From contig JAVBPC010000097.1 in assembly GCA_031549905.1 (NCBI GenBank), positions 1-26,790 of the forward strand: a DNA stretch of 26,790 nt, given 5' to 3'. The DNA is from Avichristensenella sp031549905 (GTDB lineage Bacteria; Bacillota; Clostridia; Christensenellales; Aristaeellaceae). The first letter of the stretch is position 1. The number at the start of each line of letters is the position of its first letter. The notes beneath the pieces are model-generated. The model had not been told where the DNA came from, did not search any database, and worked only from the letters and a program-made list of their open reading frames with translations. Below, piece after piece: positions 8,039 to 14,798 of the stretch. Made by a program: the position numbers and the translations under genes.

Positions 8039-8067
8039 GAGCCACTTTTAAGTGGCTCTTTTCTTTT
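8039..8067 (+). terminator. Intrinsic terminator
   Basis: The stem GAGCCACT (8039-8046)/AGTGGCTC (8051-8058) with loop TTTA is followed by TTTTCTTTT (8059-8067). It is a classic plus-strand terminator, about 260 bp beyond the secreted-protein gene, after the hairpin string. Confidence 0.9.
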
Positions 8068-8085
8068 ACGGTTTGTTCATTTTTT

Positions 8086-8118
8086 TCCCACACGTGGGAC
8101 ACATCTGGGGGCTATACT
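8086..8118 (+). promoter_or_regulatory. Inverted repeat next to a -10-like box
   Basis: The perfect inverted repeat TCCCAC/GTGGGA (8086-8099) lies where a -35 box would be for the -10-like TATACT at 8113-8118. No good -35 hexamer is present, so this could be an operator over an activator-dependent promoter for the AT-rich unit that follows. Evidence is weak. Confidence 0.35.
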
Positions 8119-8390
8119 AATCTCAACGAAACGAAGAACGGGAGGGATGCCGGTGGACGATGAATTCGGACAAGTATCATGAATAAAAAGGAGGGATGCA
8201 GAAGATACATTGGAGCCTGGTCTGGAGCCGTTTCTGAGAACATTGCCTGAAAGAGGCCGAATAGCACCATTCAGACTGGACATGGTGGCAGGGCAAGGAT
8301 TTACAAAATCATTGGCAATGTTTGAAAGAAATGCTAAGGTTTGGACAAGTGCAATTGATATACCCCGCGGGAAACCGTGGGGGTTTTGTT
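8119..8390 (+). other. AT-rich short unit with tiny ORFs and its own terminator
   Basis: This stretch differs from its surroundings in base composition (25 of 60 bases G or C at 8161-8220, 24 of 60 at 8281-8340), while neighbours are GC-rich. It holds two tiny ORFs. MPVDDEFGQVS (8147-8182) has GGAGGG directly before its ATG. The second, 23 residues starting MNKKEGCRRY (8179-8250), overlaps the first by ATGA. Past its TGA, the first frame remains open to the terminator, with sequence such as APFRLDMVAGQGFTKSLAMF, so a broken gene is also possible. It ends in a terminator at 8363-8390. It could be a small RNA, a micropeptide unit or a transferred remnant. No homology is recognised. Confidence 0.4.
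8363..8390 (+). terminator. Intrinsic terminator with GAAA loop
   Basis: CCCCGCGG (8363-8370) and CCGTGGGG (8375-8382) pair over eight positions, one of them G-T, around a GAAA tetraloop, followed by GTTTTGTT. It would end a plus-strand transcript of the AT-rich unit. Confidence 0.75.
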
Positions 8391-8421
8391 ATATTACAGG
8401 CATGTCAGGTTTAAAGAGATT

Positions 8422-8506
8422 GACCCCAACCCGCCACAGCGGAAAAAAGGGATTCTTAAGGGCCAACGGCCCTTAAGCGGGGTCCAGGGGCAGCGCCCCT
8501 GGCGTT
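8422..8506. repeat. Multi-hairpin element family 1, half copy D
   Basis: This is a reverse-orientation half-unit. Stem 2 is CTTAAGGGCC/GGCCCTTAAG (8455-8464, 8468-8477, loop AAC). Stem 1 is CCAGGGGC/GCCCCTGG (8484-8491, 8495-8502, loop AGC). The middle-hairpin equivalent is CCGC/GCGG around CACA near 8431-8442. It ends about 15 bp from the rarA stop. Confidence 0.8.
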
Positions 8507-8519
8507 TCCCCCTGGGACC

Positions 8520-9827
8520 TCACCCCTCGTGCCTTCCGGTATCCTCTCCCTGCCCACTCGGCGTGTAGTACACCTTTCCCATCAGATCCTCCGGCATGTA
8601 CTGCTGCTGCACCCAATGGCCCGGAAATTCATGCGGGTACAGGTAGCCCTCGCCGTTTCGTTCCCCACCGGCATCACCCAGGCGGTTTGCGCCTTTGTAG
8701 CTGGCATCGCGCAGATAGACCGGCACGGGGCCGAACCCGCCTTTTTCCGCATCCGCAAATGCGCCTTCGACGGCGGTCACCACGCTGTTGGATTTGGGGC
8801 TGTTGCACACGGCCAGGATTGCCTGCGCGATGGGCAGCTTCGCCTCCGGCATGCCGATGAACTGCAGCGCATCGGCGGCGGCAACGGCCTGCAGCATCGC
8901 CATGGGGTTGGCAAGGCCGACATCCTCGCTGGCGTGGGCGATCAGGCGGCGCACTATGATGCGCGGATCAACGCCCGCGTACGCCATGCGCGCAAACCAC
9001 GCAAGGGCCGCGTTGCCGTCCCCGCCGCGCAGGCTTTTGCAAAACGCGGACAGCATGTCGTAGAACAGCGATTCATCCATCTGCAAAACGGGTTTCTGGA
9101 TGGACTCCTCCGCGACGGCGCGGGTGATGTGGATCATGCCGTCAGCGTCCGGCGGCGTGGTCAGCGCGGCAAGCTCCAGCGCGTTGTACGCGGAGCGCAG
9201 GTCGCCGTTCGCCACATGGGCAAGGTGCTCCAGCGCATCCATATCCGCGGTGACGCCCATGCGCGCAAGTCCGCGCTCCCTATCTTGCAGCGCGGATTGC
9301 ATCCCGGCCAGCACCTCATCCACCGAAAGCGGGTAAAACTGGAACAGGCGGCAGCGACTGACGATGGCGGGTGTCATCGACACCATCGGGTTTTCCGTCG
9401 TGGAGCCGATAAAGCGAATATCGCCCTTTTCAATTGCGGGCAAGATGGAATCGCTCTGCGATTTGCTCCAGCGGTGGCATTCATCCAGCAGCAGATACGT
9501 CGGCTGTCCATAGAGACTGCGGCGGTTTGCGGCCTCTTCCAGCACCTTGCGCACATCGGCGACGCCGCTGGTAACGGCATTCATCTGCGCAAACGCGGCC
9601 TTGGTGTTTTTCGCGATGACGGATGCGAGCGTGGTTTTGCCGCAGCCCGGCGGGCCGTAGAATATGCAGGAAGTCAACTTGTCGGCCTCGATGGCACGGC
9701 GAAGCAGCCGCCCCTCCCCCACAAGGTGCGTTTGACCGATGAAGGTATCCAGGCTGGTGGCGCGCATGCGGTCGGCCAGCGGCGCGCGGTCGCCCTGCCC
9801 CTGCTGCGCAAAAGTGAATAAATCCAT
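8520..9827 (-). CDS. rarA: Replication-associated recombination protein A (RarA/MgsA AAA+ ATPase)
   Basis: This 435-residue AAA+ ATPase acts at stalled replication forks and is related to clamp loaders and RuvB. Walker A is GPPGCGKT (residues 58-65). The Walker B region reads LLLDECHRWSK, where most relatives have DEIHRFNK. Sensor 1 is IGSTTENP, and the arginine-finger region is SRCRLFQFYPL. The family-typical C-terminal part (MPEAKLPIAQA, GYLYPHEFPGHWVQQQYMPE) is complete. I place the start at 9827 (MDLFTFAQQGQ), preceded by GTGAGG. A longer frame begins at 9872, but it would start inside a parS-like site and lacks a ribosome site. Upstream are two parS-like motifs and the PHP-phosphatase gene. 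Confidence 0.94.
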   Translation of the reverse strand: MDLFTFAQQGQGDRAPLADRMRATSLDTFIGQTHLVGEGRLLRRAIEADKLTSCIFYGPPGCGKTTLASVIAKNTKAAFAQMNAVTSGVADVRKVLEEAANRRSLYGQPTYLLLDECHRWSKSQSDSILPAIEKGDIRFIGSTTENPMVSMTPAIVSRCRLFQFYPLSVDEVLAGMQSALQDRERGLARMGVTADMDALEHLAHVANGDLRSAYNALELAALTTPPDADGMIHITRAVAEESIQKPVLQMDESLFYDMLSAFCKSLRGGDGNAALAWFARMAYAGVDPRIIVRRLIAHASEDVGLANPMAMLQAVAAADALQFIGMPEAKLPIAQAILAVCNSPKSNSVVTAVEGAFADAEKGGFGPVPVYLRDASYKGANRLGDAGGERNGEGYLYPHEFPGHWVQQQYMPEDLMGKVYYTPSGQGEDTGRHEG

Positions 9828-9855
9828 GGTTGCCTCACTGTGTTGGTTTGCGTAT

Positions 9856-9871
9856 TGTTTCACGTGGAACA
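9856..9871. promoter_or_regulatory. parS-like ParB (Spo0J) binding site 1
   Basis: The sequence is TGTTTCACGTGGAACA; its reverse complement fits the Bacillus-type consensus TGTTNCACGTGAAACA exactly with N = C. It lies between the phosphatase gene and rarA, outside the chosen coding regions. Such sites load ParB for chromosome segregation and usually cluster around the origin. Confidence 0.85.
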
Positions 9872-9909
9872 TTTTGTCAGATTAGGGGGGATGTTCCTCC
9901 GGTGGCAAA

Positions 9910-9925
9910 TGTTTCACATGAAACA
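9910..9925. promoter_or_regulatory. parS-like ParB binding site 2
   Basis: TGTTTCACATGAAACA differs from TGTTTCACGTGAAACA at one central base. It lies 54 bp from site 1, with AAA/TTT flanks that extend the palindrome. It may be a weaker second site. Confidence 0.65.
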
Positions 9926-9939
9926 TTTGGAAGGCGGCA

Positions 9940-10749
9940 CTACAGCGCTATTGGAATGGGTTTTCGCTTTTCAAACGTCAGCGCGTACCGGATGCCGCAC
10001 GACAGCGCCAGCGCCCGCGCGTCATCCACCCAGTTGCCGACAAAGCAGGCCTTGTGCGCATCTGAACCGATGGTGACGAACTCGCCGCCCAGCTCGCGGA
10101 AGCGGGTCAGAATCTCGCGACCCGGCATACAGTCGTCTACCTTTCTGTAGCCGGATGTGTTCAGCTCCAGCGCCTTGCCGCTGTCGGCAAGCCTGCGCAG
10201 GATGGCATCCAGCAGATCAGCCCCGTGGTGCAGCCGCAGCGGGCGGACCTCTATCGGGTACGGCGCAAACTTCGCGACATAGCCAAGGTGTGCGATCGAG
10301 TCATACCATTCCGGCGGCCAGTACAGCAGCGATTCCAGCCGCATCTCCAGGTAGCGGCGGTACTGCTCTTCCTGCGTGCCCGTTTCATAGAATTTCTGGA
10401 AGTACGGGTCTTGCCCATCGATCAGGTGCAGCGACAGCAGGCGGAAATCCAACTGCAGCGCGTCGTGCCAGGCGCGAATCTCATCGCGGCGGGCGGGATT
10501 ATCCCCCACCTCTAGCCCCGCACGGATCGCCAGCTGCGGAAATTTCTCCCGCGCCGCCTCGATATCCGCAAAGTACTGTGCAATATCCAGCGGCCTATCA
10601 ATATCGACATCCGGGTGGCCAATATCCGTATGATCCGTAACGCAAATCTCGTCAAGCCCCGCCGCAATCGCGGCCTCCGCCAGCTGATCCATCGTCATCT
10701 CCCCATCCGGAGAGTGCAAAGTGTGCAGGTGATAGTCGAATCGGTACAT
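9940..10749 (-). CDS. PHP-domain phosphatase, histidinol-phosphatase (HisJ/HisK) family
   Basis: This 269-residue protein has the metal-binding motifs of the PHP superfamily in order: DYHLHTLHSPDG at the N-terminus, CVTDHTD, GLEVG, LSLHLIDGQD, HLGY, LELNTSG and GSDAHK. Members remove phosphate from histidinol phosphate in histidine synthesis, but many close relatives act on other phosphates. No other his gene is nearby, so the substrate is uncertain. The start at 10749 has AGGAG about 6-7 nt upstream; the in-frame extension further upstream runs through a repeat element and is rejected. The gene lies between addA and rarA on the same strand. Confidence 0.85.
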   Translation of the reverse strand: MYRFDYHLHTLHSPDGEMTMDQLAEAAIAAGLDEICVTDHTDIGHPDVDIDRPLDIAQYFADIEAAREKFPQLAIRAGLEVGDNPARRDEIRAWHDALQLDFRLLSLHLIDGQDPYFQKFYETGTQEEQYRRYLEMRLESLLYWPPEWYDSIAHLGYVAKFAPYPIEVRPLRLHHGADLLDAILRRLADSGKALELNTSGYRKVDDCMPGREILTRFRELGGEFVTIGSDAHKACFVGNWVDDARALALSCGIRYALTFEKRKPIPIAL

Positions 10750-10783
10750 AGAAGCTCCTTTGGTGGTTGTGAGGGGGGAGGGA

Positions 10784-11011
10784 ACGCCAGGGGGCTTTGC
10801 CCCCTGGACCCCTGCGGCGCGAATTCGAAGATATCGCGCCATAAAGGGATTTCGTAAGAAATCCCTTCCTTTCATGGGCCTAAGGCCCTTAAGAATCCCT
10901 GCATGGGGGGAAGATAAAAATAAAATCCTAACCCACCGTGAGGCGAAAACGAAGGGTTTCCAAAGGGATGAAATCCCTTTTGCAGGGTCTGGGACAGCGT
11001 CCTAGCGTTCC
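10784..11011. repeat. Multi-hairpin element family 1, complete copy E with insert
   Basis: Stem 1 is CCAGGGGGC/GCCCCCTGG (10787-10795, 10799-10807). About 60 bp with two extra hairpins then interrupts the left arm of stem 2: GGCGCGA/TCGCGCC (10816-10822, 10834-10840) and AAGGGATTTC/GAAATCCCTT around GTAA (10844-10867). The right arm GGCCCTTAAG, an AT-rich spacer, ACCGTGAGGCG and a right half (AAAGGGAT/ATCCCTTT; CTGGGAC.../GTCC) follow. It lies between addA and the phosphatase gene. Confidence 0.8.
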
Positions 11012-11025
11012 CCCTTCCCCCTCCC

Positions 11026-14000
11026 CTACACCTCCACCACCGTCTCCCCCATCAGCAAAACCAGCAGCTTCTCTCTCACCGGCCGCCCTGTCACTGTTTC
11101 CAGCGCGCGGGCGTAGTAGGCTAGCTGCGGGGCGTAGCGGGCGGCAAGGGCGGCGGGGTCGTGGGCGCGGTCGGTTTTGTAATCGACCAACACCCATTGG
11201 CCGTTCTCGAGGAAGCAGCAGTCTATCACGCCCTGAAGGAGGGTGCGTTCGCCTTCTTCTTCAATGCGCAGGTTGAATGCCCATTCGCGGCGGAGGACCT
11301 CCGCCTGGCGCATGCGGGCGAACAGCGGGCTTTGCAGCCAGCGGGACAGCAGCGGCAGGGGCAGCACGGCGGCCTGGTCGGGGGTCAGAATGCCGCGAGT
11401 GAGCATGCGGTCAAGGGCGTTTCGGGCGTCGGTTTCGGGGAGGGGCACGGCCTGCAGAAACGCGTGCACCGCGTCGCCGCGCTCGGTGGCGGTCAGGCCC
11501 TTTTCCTCCAGGAATGCGGGGCGGCGCGCCACCGAGGATAGCAGCAGCGGCGCGGCGGGCTCTTCGCCGGGCTTTGTTTGGGCTTTCACCAGCGCCGATA
11601 CGCTCTGCTTCAGCGGCTTGCCGGGCGGGGGGGCCTCCCACGATAGGCGCTGCACAATAAGGGAATCCGCAGCGGGCGGGGACGCGGCGGCGGTGCGGAG
11701 GGCCTCAATGGAGGATGCAAGCGGCACGCCCTGCGCCTCTTCTTCCTGAAAAACCTTCGGCGTGTGCGTTTGAAGGGTCCAGCCGGGGTCCGACAGCGCG
11801 CACGGCGCGACCCAGTTCAGCATGCTGCCCGCACGCGCGGCGTTTTCGGGCGTGATGCCCTGCTGCCAGCGCTCGCGGTCGCCGGTGCGCGGCGTGCCGA
11901 CCAGGATCAGCCGCTTTTCCGCGCGCGTCATCGCAACGTACAGCAGGCGGGCCTCCTCGGCAATTTCCTCCTGGCGCGTTTTTTCCTGGATCGCCTCGCG
12001 CGGCAGCGTCAGCCATTTCGTACGCATGCGCGGGTTGATGTACGGCATGCCCAGCCCCAGGCCCGCGTGGCACAGCAGCGGCCGCCGCCCGTCGCCCGCG
12101 CGGAACCGCGTGCCCAGCCCCGCCACAAACACCACCGGGTATTGCAGGCCCTTGCTTTTGTGGATGGACTGGATGGTGACCATCTCTTCCATTTCACCGA
12201 GTTCGGCGGGCGCAAGGCCCTCGCCGCGCTGCTGGATGCGCTTGACGTATTGCAGGAAGCCGGGCAGCCCGTCGGCGCGCTGCGCCTGGTACTGGCCCGC
12301 GTGCTCAGACAGCCTGCGCAGGTTCGCCTGCCGCGCCGCACCGTTTGGCTGTGCGCCCACGGCGGTCATGAACCCCGTTTCATCATACAGCATGCGGATG
12401 AACGACGACAGCGGCACCGTGCGCGAAAGCAGACGCCAGCGCGCCACTTTTTCAATGAAAGTAGAGACAGCTTGGGCCAGATCGTCGTTTTTGTTTAACG
12501 CGTAGGCCATGACGGCATCGGCAAAACTATCGCGCGGGTGATGGATGCGGATCAGCGCCAGCTGCTCATCGGATAGGCCCAGCGCGGGCCCTTGCAGCGC
12601 GGCGATCAGCGGGATATCCTGCCGGAAGGTTTCGATGACGGACAGCAGCGCCAGCGCCTGACGAACCTCCGGGCGCTCCAGCGTGTCCTCGGCAAGGTCG
12701 CTCCAGGCGGCGACACCGCGCGCGCGCAGCGCTGCGATCAGCGGGGTGGCGCGGCCGCGCACGGAGCGCATCAGGATCGCGATGTCGCGCGGGCCGTAGC
12801 CCTCCTCGCGAAGCGCGGCGATGCGGTCTGCAATGATGTCAGCCTCTACCGCGATTTGATGGCGGGCGGCAGGGGTCATTTCCGCTTCTTCATCGGGCTG
12901 CGGCGAATCCGCAAGCGGGCTGTCGGCGGAAGTTTCCGTCTCTTCGGCGGTTTCGCCGTCTTCCGGCGGCGTCTCCCCCTCCACCAGGTGCAGCTCCACC
13001 GGCGCGCCGGGGGCGTCGTCCCAGTCCTTCCCGGGCAGCAACCAGTCCCATTCGGGGTAGGCAAGCTCCATCTCGCCCGCCGTGAACACGCGGCGGAACA
13101 CGCCGTTCACCGCATCCAATACGGATGAAAGAGAACGAAAGTTTGCATTCAGCGGGATCGCTCGGTGCGACGCGGCTTCATCACGGCTGTAGGTGGAAAG
13201 CTTCTGTAGGAACAGTCCGGGCTCCGCAAGGCGAAAGCGGTAGATGCTCTGCTTGACATCGCCCACCAGGAACAGGTTGTCTGTGCGCGCCGCCCTTTTG
13301 ACGATCGCCTCCTGTATCTGGCTGGAATCCTGATACTCGTCAACAAACACCGCGCCATACTTTGCACGGACGGCTTCACACACGTCCGGGTCGCTGAGCG
13401 CACGCAGCGCGGCATGCTCCAGGTCATCAAACGCCAGCAGGTTTTCTTCCTGCTTTAGCGCAGAAAGCTGCTCATGGTACGCGTACGCGGCCTCCGCTAC
13501 GCCTTCCAGAAGCAGGCCGGTCAGGCGGATTTCCTCCGCACGGCGCGGCAGGTCGGACAGGAAGAGCACCGCCTCGTGTGCTTTTTTGAGCGCCTTACCA
13601 GCGGCATCCCGCGCGGATTTGTAGGCTTCTTCCGCCGCTTCGTCGGCGTCCTTGGGTTTACGGGGTTTGGCGGGTTTCTTTCCGGCGGGCAGCGCTGCCA
13701 GGCATGCAGAGAGGCCGATTTCCGCCGCGCGCGCGAACGCAAATGCTTCTTCCAGTTCTGATTCAGCAAACGCCTGGTACAGGCCCATTTGCTGCGCCAA
13801 CCGCAGCGCGCGGGCGTAGTCATCCGCCGCGGCACGTGCAAGCCTTGCCACGCGCTGAAGGTACGCCTGCGTCCACGCGGATGTTTCCAGCGTTTCGGCC
13901 GCGGCATCCTTTTGCGATTTGACCGCCCACTCCAGCCACTGCCACGGGTCCGGCCGCGCCATCAGGAACTGGTGCAGCTGGGCCGTCACATCCGCAAGGC

Positions 14001-14496
14001 CTTCCGCTTCCAGGCACTGCGCCGCGTGCGCGAACGCCTCCGTGGGGCTTTCGTAGCACGCCGTCAGCGCCGCCTGCATCGCCTGCGCTTCCAGTATTTT
14101 CATTTCCGGCGGGTCCGCCACGCGGAACGTCGGGTCTACATCCGCCGCGTGAAAGTGCTCCCGGCAGATGCGCGTGCAAAAGCTGTGCAGCGTGCAGATA
14201 TCCGCGCGCTCCACCAGCAGCGCCTGTTCCGACAGCCTGGCATCGCCCGCCCCTTTCTTCGCCGCCTCATTCGCCTCAGCATACAGCAGCTCCAGCACGC
14301 GCGCGCGCATTTCCGCCGCCGCAGCCTTCGTGAAGGTTACGACCAGCAGCCTGTCCGCCCGCATGCCTTCTTTTATAAGCGCAACAATCCGCGCCGCGAG
14401 CACGGCCGTATTGCCGCTGCCCGCCGCCGCGGATACCAGCAGATTTGCGCCGCGCGCGTCTATCGCGGCTTGTTGGGCTTCTGTCCAGGTAGGCAT
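11026..14496 (-). CDS. addA: ATP-dependent helicase/nuclease subunit A (AddA), Walker A lysine replaced
   Basis: This 1156-residue protein is AddA, the helicase-nuclease subunit that resects double-strand breaks with AddB. The Q motif WTEAQQAAI, DEYQD (D386), GDVKQSIYRFR, TIQSIHKSKGLQYPVVF and LLYVAMTRAEKRL are present. So is the C-terminal RecB-type nuclease core GVID (D1092) with DYKTD (D1105, K1107). The oddity is Walker A: AAAGSGNTAVL, with asparagine (codon AAT at 14412-14410, residue 29) instead of the invariant lysine. In related helicases loss of this lysine abolishes ATP hydrolysis. ATG 14496 is preferred over TTG 14502 because AGGA is about 9 nt upstream. addB, normally next to addA, is not in the window. 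A long insertion (residues about 255-300) is rich in Lys and Ala. Confidence 0.93.
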   Translation of the reverse strand: MPTWTEAQQAAIDARGANLLVSAAAGSGNTAVLAARIVALIKEGMRADRLLVVTFTKAAAAEMRARVLELLYAEANEAAKKGAGDARLSEQALLVERADICTLHSFCTRICREHFHAADVDPTFRVADPPEMKILEAQAMQAALTACYESPTEAFAHAAQCLEAEGLADVTAQLHQFLMARPDPWQWLEWAVKSQKDAAAETLETSAWTQAYLQRVARLARAAADDYARALRLAQQMGLYQAFAESELEEAFAFARAAEIGLSACLAALPAGKKPAKPRKPKDADEAAEEAYKSARDAAGKALKKAHEAVLFLSDLPRRAEEIRLTGLLLEGVAEAAYAYHEQLSALKQEENLLAFDDLEHAALRALSDPDVCEAVRAKYGAVFVDEYQDSSQIQEAIVKRAARTDNLFLVGDVKQSIYRFRLAEPGLFLQKLSTYSRDEAASHRAIPLNANFRSLSSVLDAVNGVFRRVFTAGEMELAYPEWDWLLPGKDWDDAPGAPVELHLVEGETPPEDGETAEETETSADSPLADSPQPDEEAEMTPAARHQIAVEADIIADRIAALREEGYGPRDIAILMRSVRGRATPLIAALRARGVAAWSDLAEDTLERPEVRQALALLSVIETFRQDIPLIAALQGPALGLSDEQLALIRIHHPRDSFADAVMAYALNKNDDLAQAVSTFIEKVARWRLLSRTVPLSSFIRMLYDETGFMTAVGAQPNGAARQANLRRLSEHAGQYQAQRADGLPGFLQYVKRIQQRGEGLAPAELGEMEEMVTIQSIHKSKGLQYPVVFVAGLGTRFRAGDGRRPLLCHAGLGLGMPYINPRMRTKWLTLPREAIQEKTRQEEIAEEARLLYVAMTRAEKRLILVGTPRTGDRERWQQGITPENAARAGSMLNWVAPCALSDPGWTLQTHTPKVFQEEEAQGVPLASSIEALRTAAASPPAADSLIVQRLSWEAPPPGKPLKQSVSALVKAQTKPGEEPAAPLLLSSVARRPAFLEEKGLTATERGDAVHAFLQAVPLPETDARNALDRMLTRGILTPDQAAVLPLPLLSRWLQSPLFARMRQAEVLRREWAFNLRIEEEGERTLLQGVIDCCFLENGQWVLVDYKTDRAHDPAALAARYAPQLAYYARALETVTGRPVREKLLVLLMGETVVEV

Positions 14497-14591
14497 CGCC
14501 AAAGTCCTTTCCGTAAAAAGGGGAACGTTAGAGCGTTACGGGTTTCGTTCAGTATAGCAAAAAAAGGCTTGCAGGGCAACAGACAGAGAAG

Positions 14592-14729
14592 AACGCTGGG
14601 GCTCTGCCCCAGACCCTGCGCAGCGCGAATTCGAAGATATCGCGCTATAAAGGGATTTCGCCAGAAATCCCCTCCATTCGTGGGTCTAAGGCCCTTAAGA
14701 TTCCCTTCTTCGCCTCACGGCGAGATGGA
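14592..14729. repeat. Multi-hairpin element family 1, partial copy F with insert
   Basis: Stem 1 is CTGGGGC/GCCCCAG (14596-14602, 14606-14612, loop TCT). It carries the same insert as copy E: GCGCGA/TCGCGC, then AAGGGATTTC/GAAATCCC around GCCA. GGCCCTTAAG follows, then a TCAC-loop hairpin (CGCC/GGCG, reverse of GTGA). The right half is missing. It sits between the lacZ terminator and addA. Confidence 0.75.
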
Positions 14730-14735
14730 TTTTAT

Positions 14736-14781
14736 CAAAATGAAACCCTGGCCGCGGGAGATGCTCCCACGAACCAGGGTT
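14736..14781 (-). terminator. Terminator of the beta-galactosidase gene
   Basis: On the minus strand AACCCTGG (14781-14774) pairs with CCAGGGTT (14751-14744). A nested GGGAG/CTCCC stem lies inside, and TCATTTTG follows. It lies 18 bp after the lacZ stop. Confidence 0.75.
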
Positions 14782-14798
14782 ATTCCAATTAGTACACC

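Noticed and set aside
8077..8283. Minus-strand ORF in the AT-rich unit
   Set aside because: It has no ribosome site or recognisable similarity, and signals in the region (terminator, -10 box, GGAGGG motifs) point to the plus strand.
8529..9821. Plus-strand open frame of 430 codons opposite rarA
   Set aside because: Antisense shadow: RarA motifs are on the minus strand and codon use on this strand is not gene-like.
9828..9872. Longer RarA N-terminus beginning MFHVKQ
   Set aside because: The first codons are the parS-like palindrome itself and there is no ribosome site. ATG 9827 has GTGAGG upstream and matches family length.
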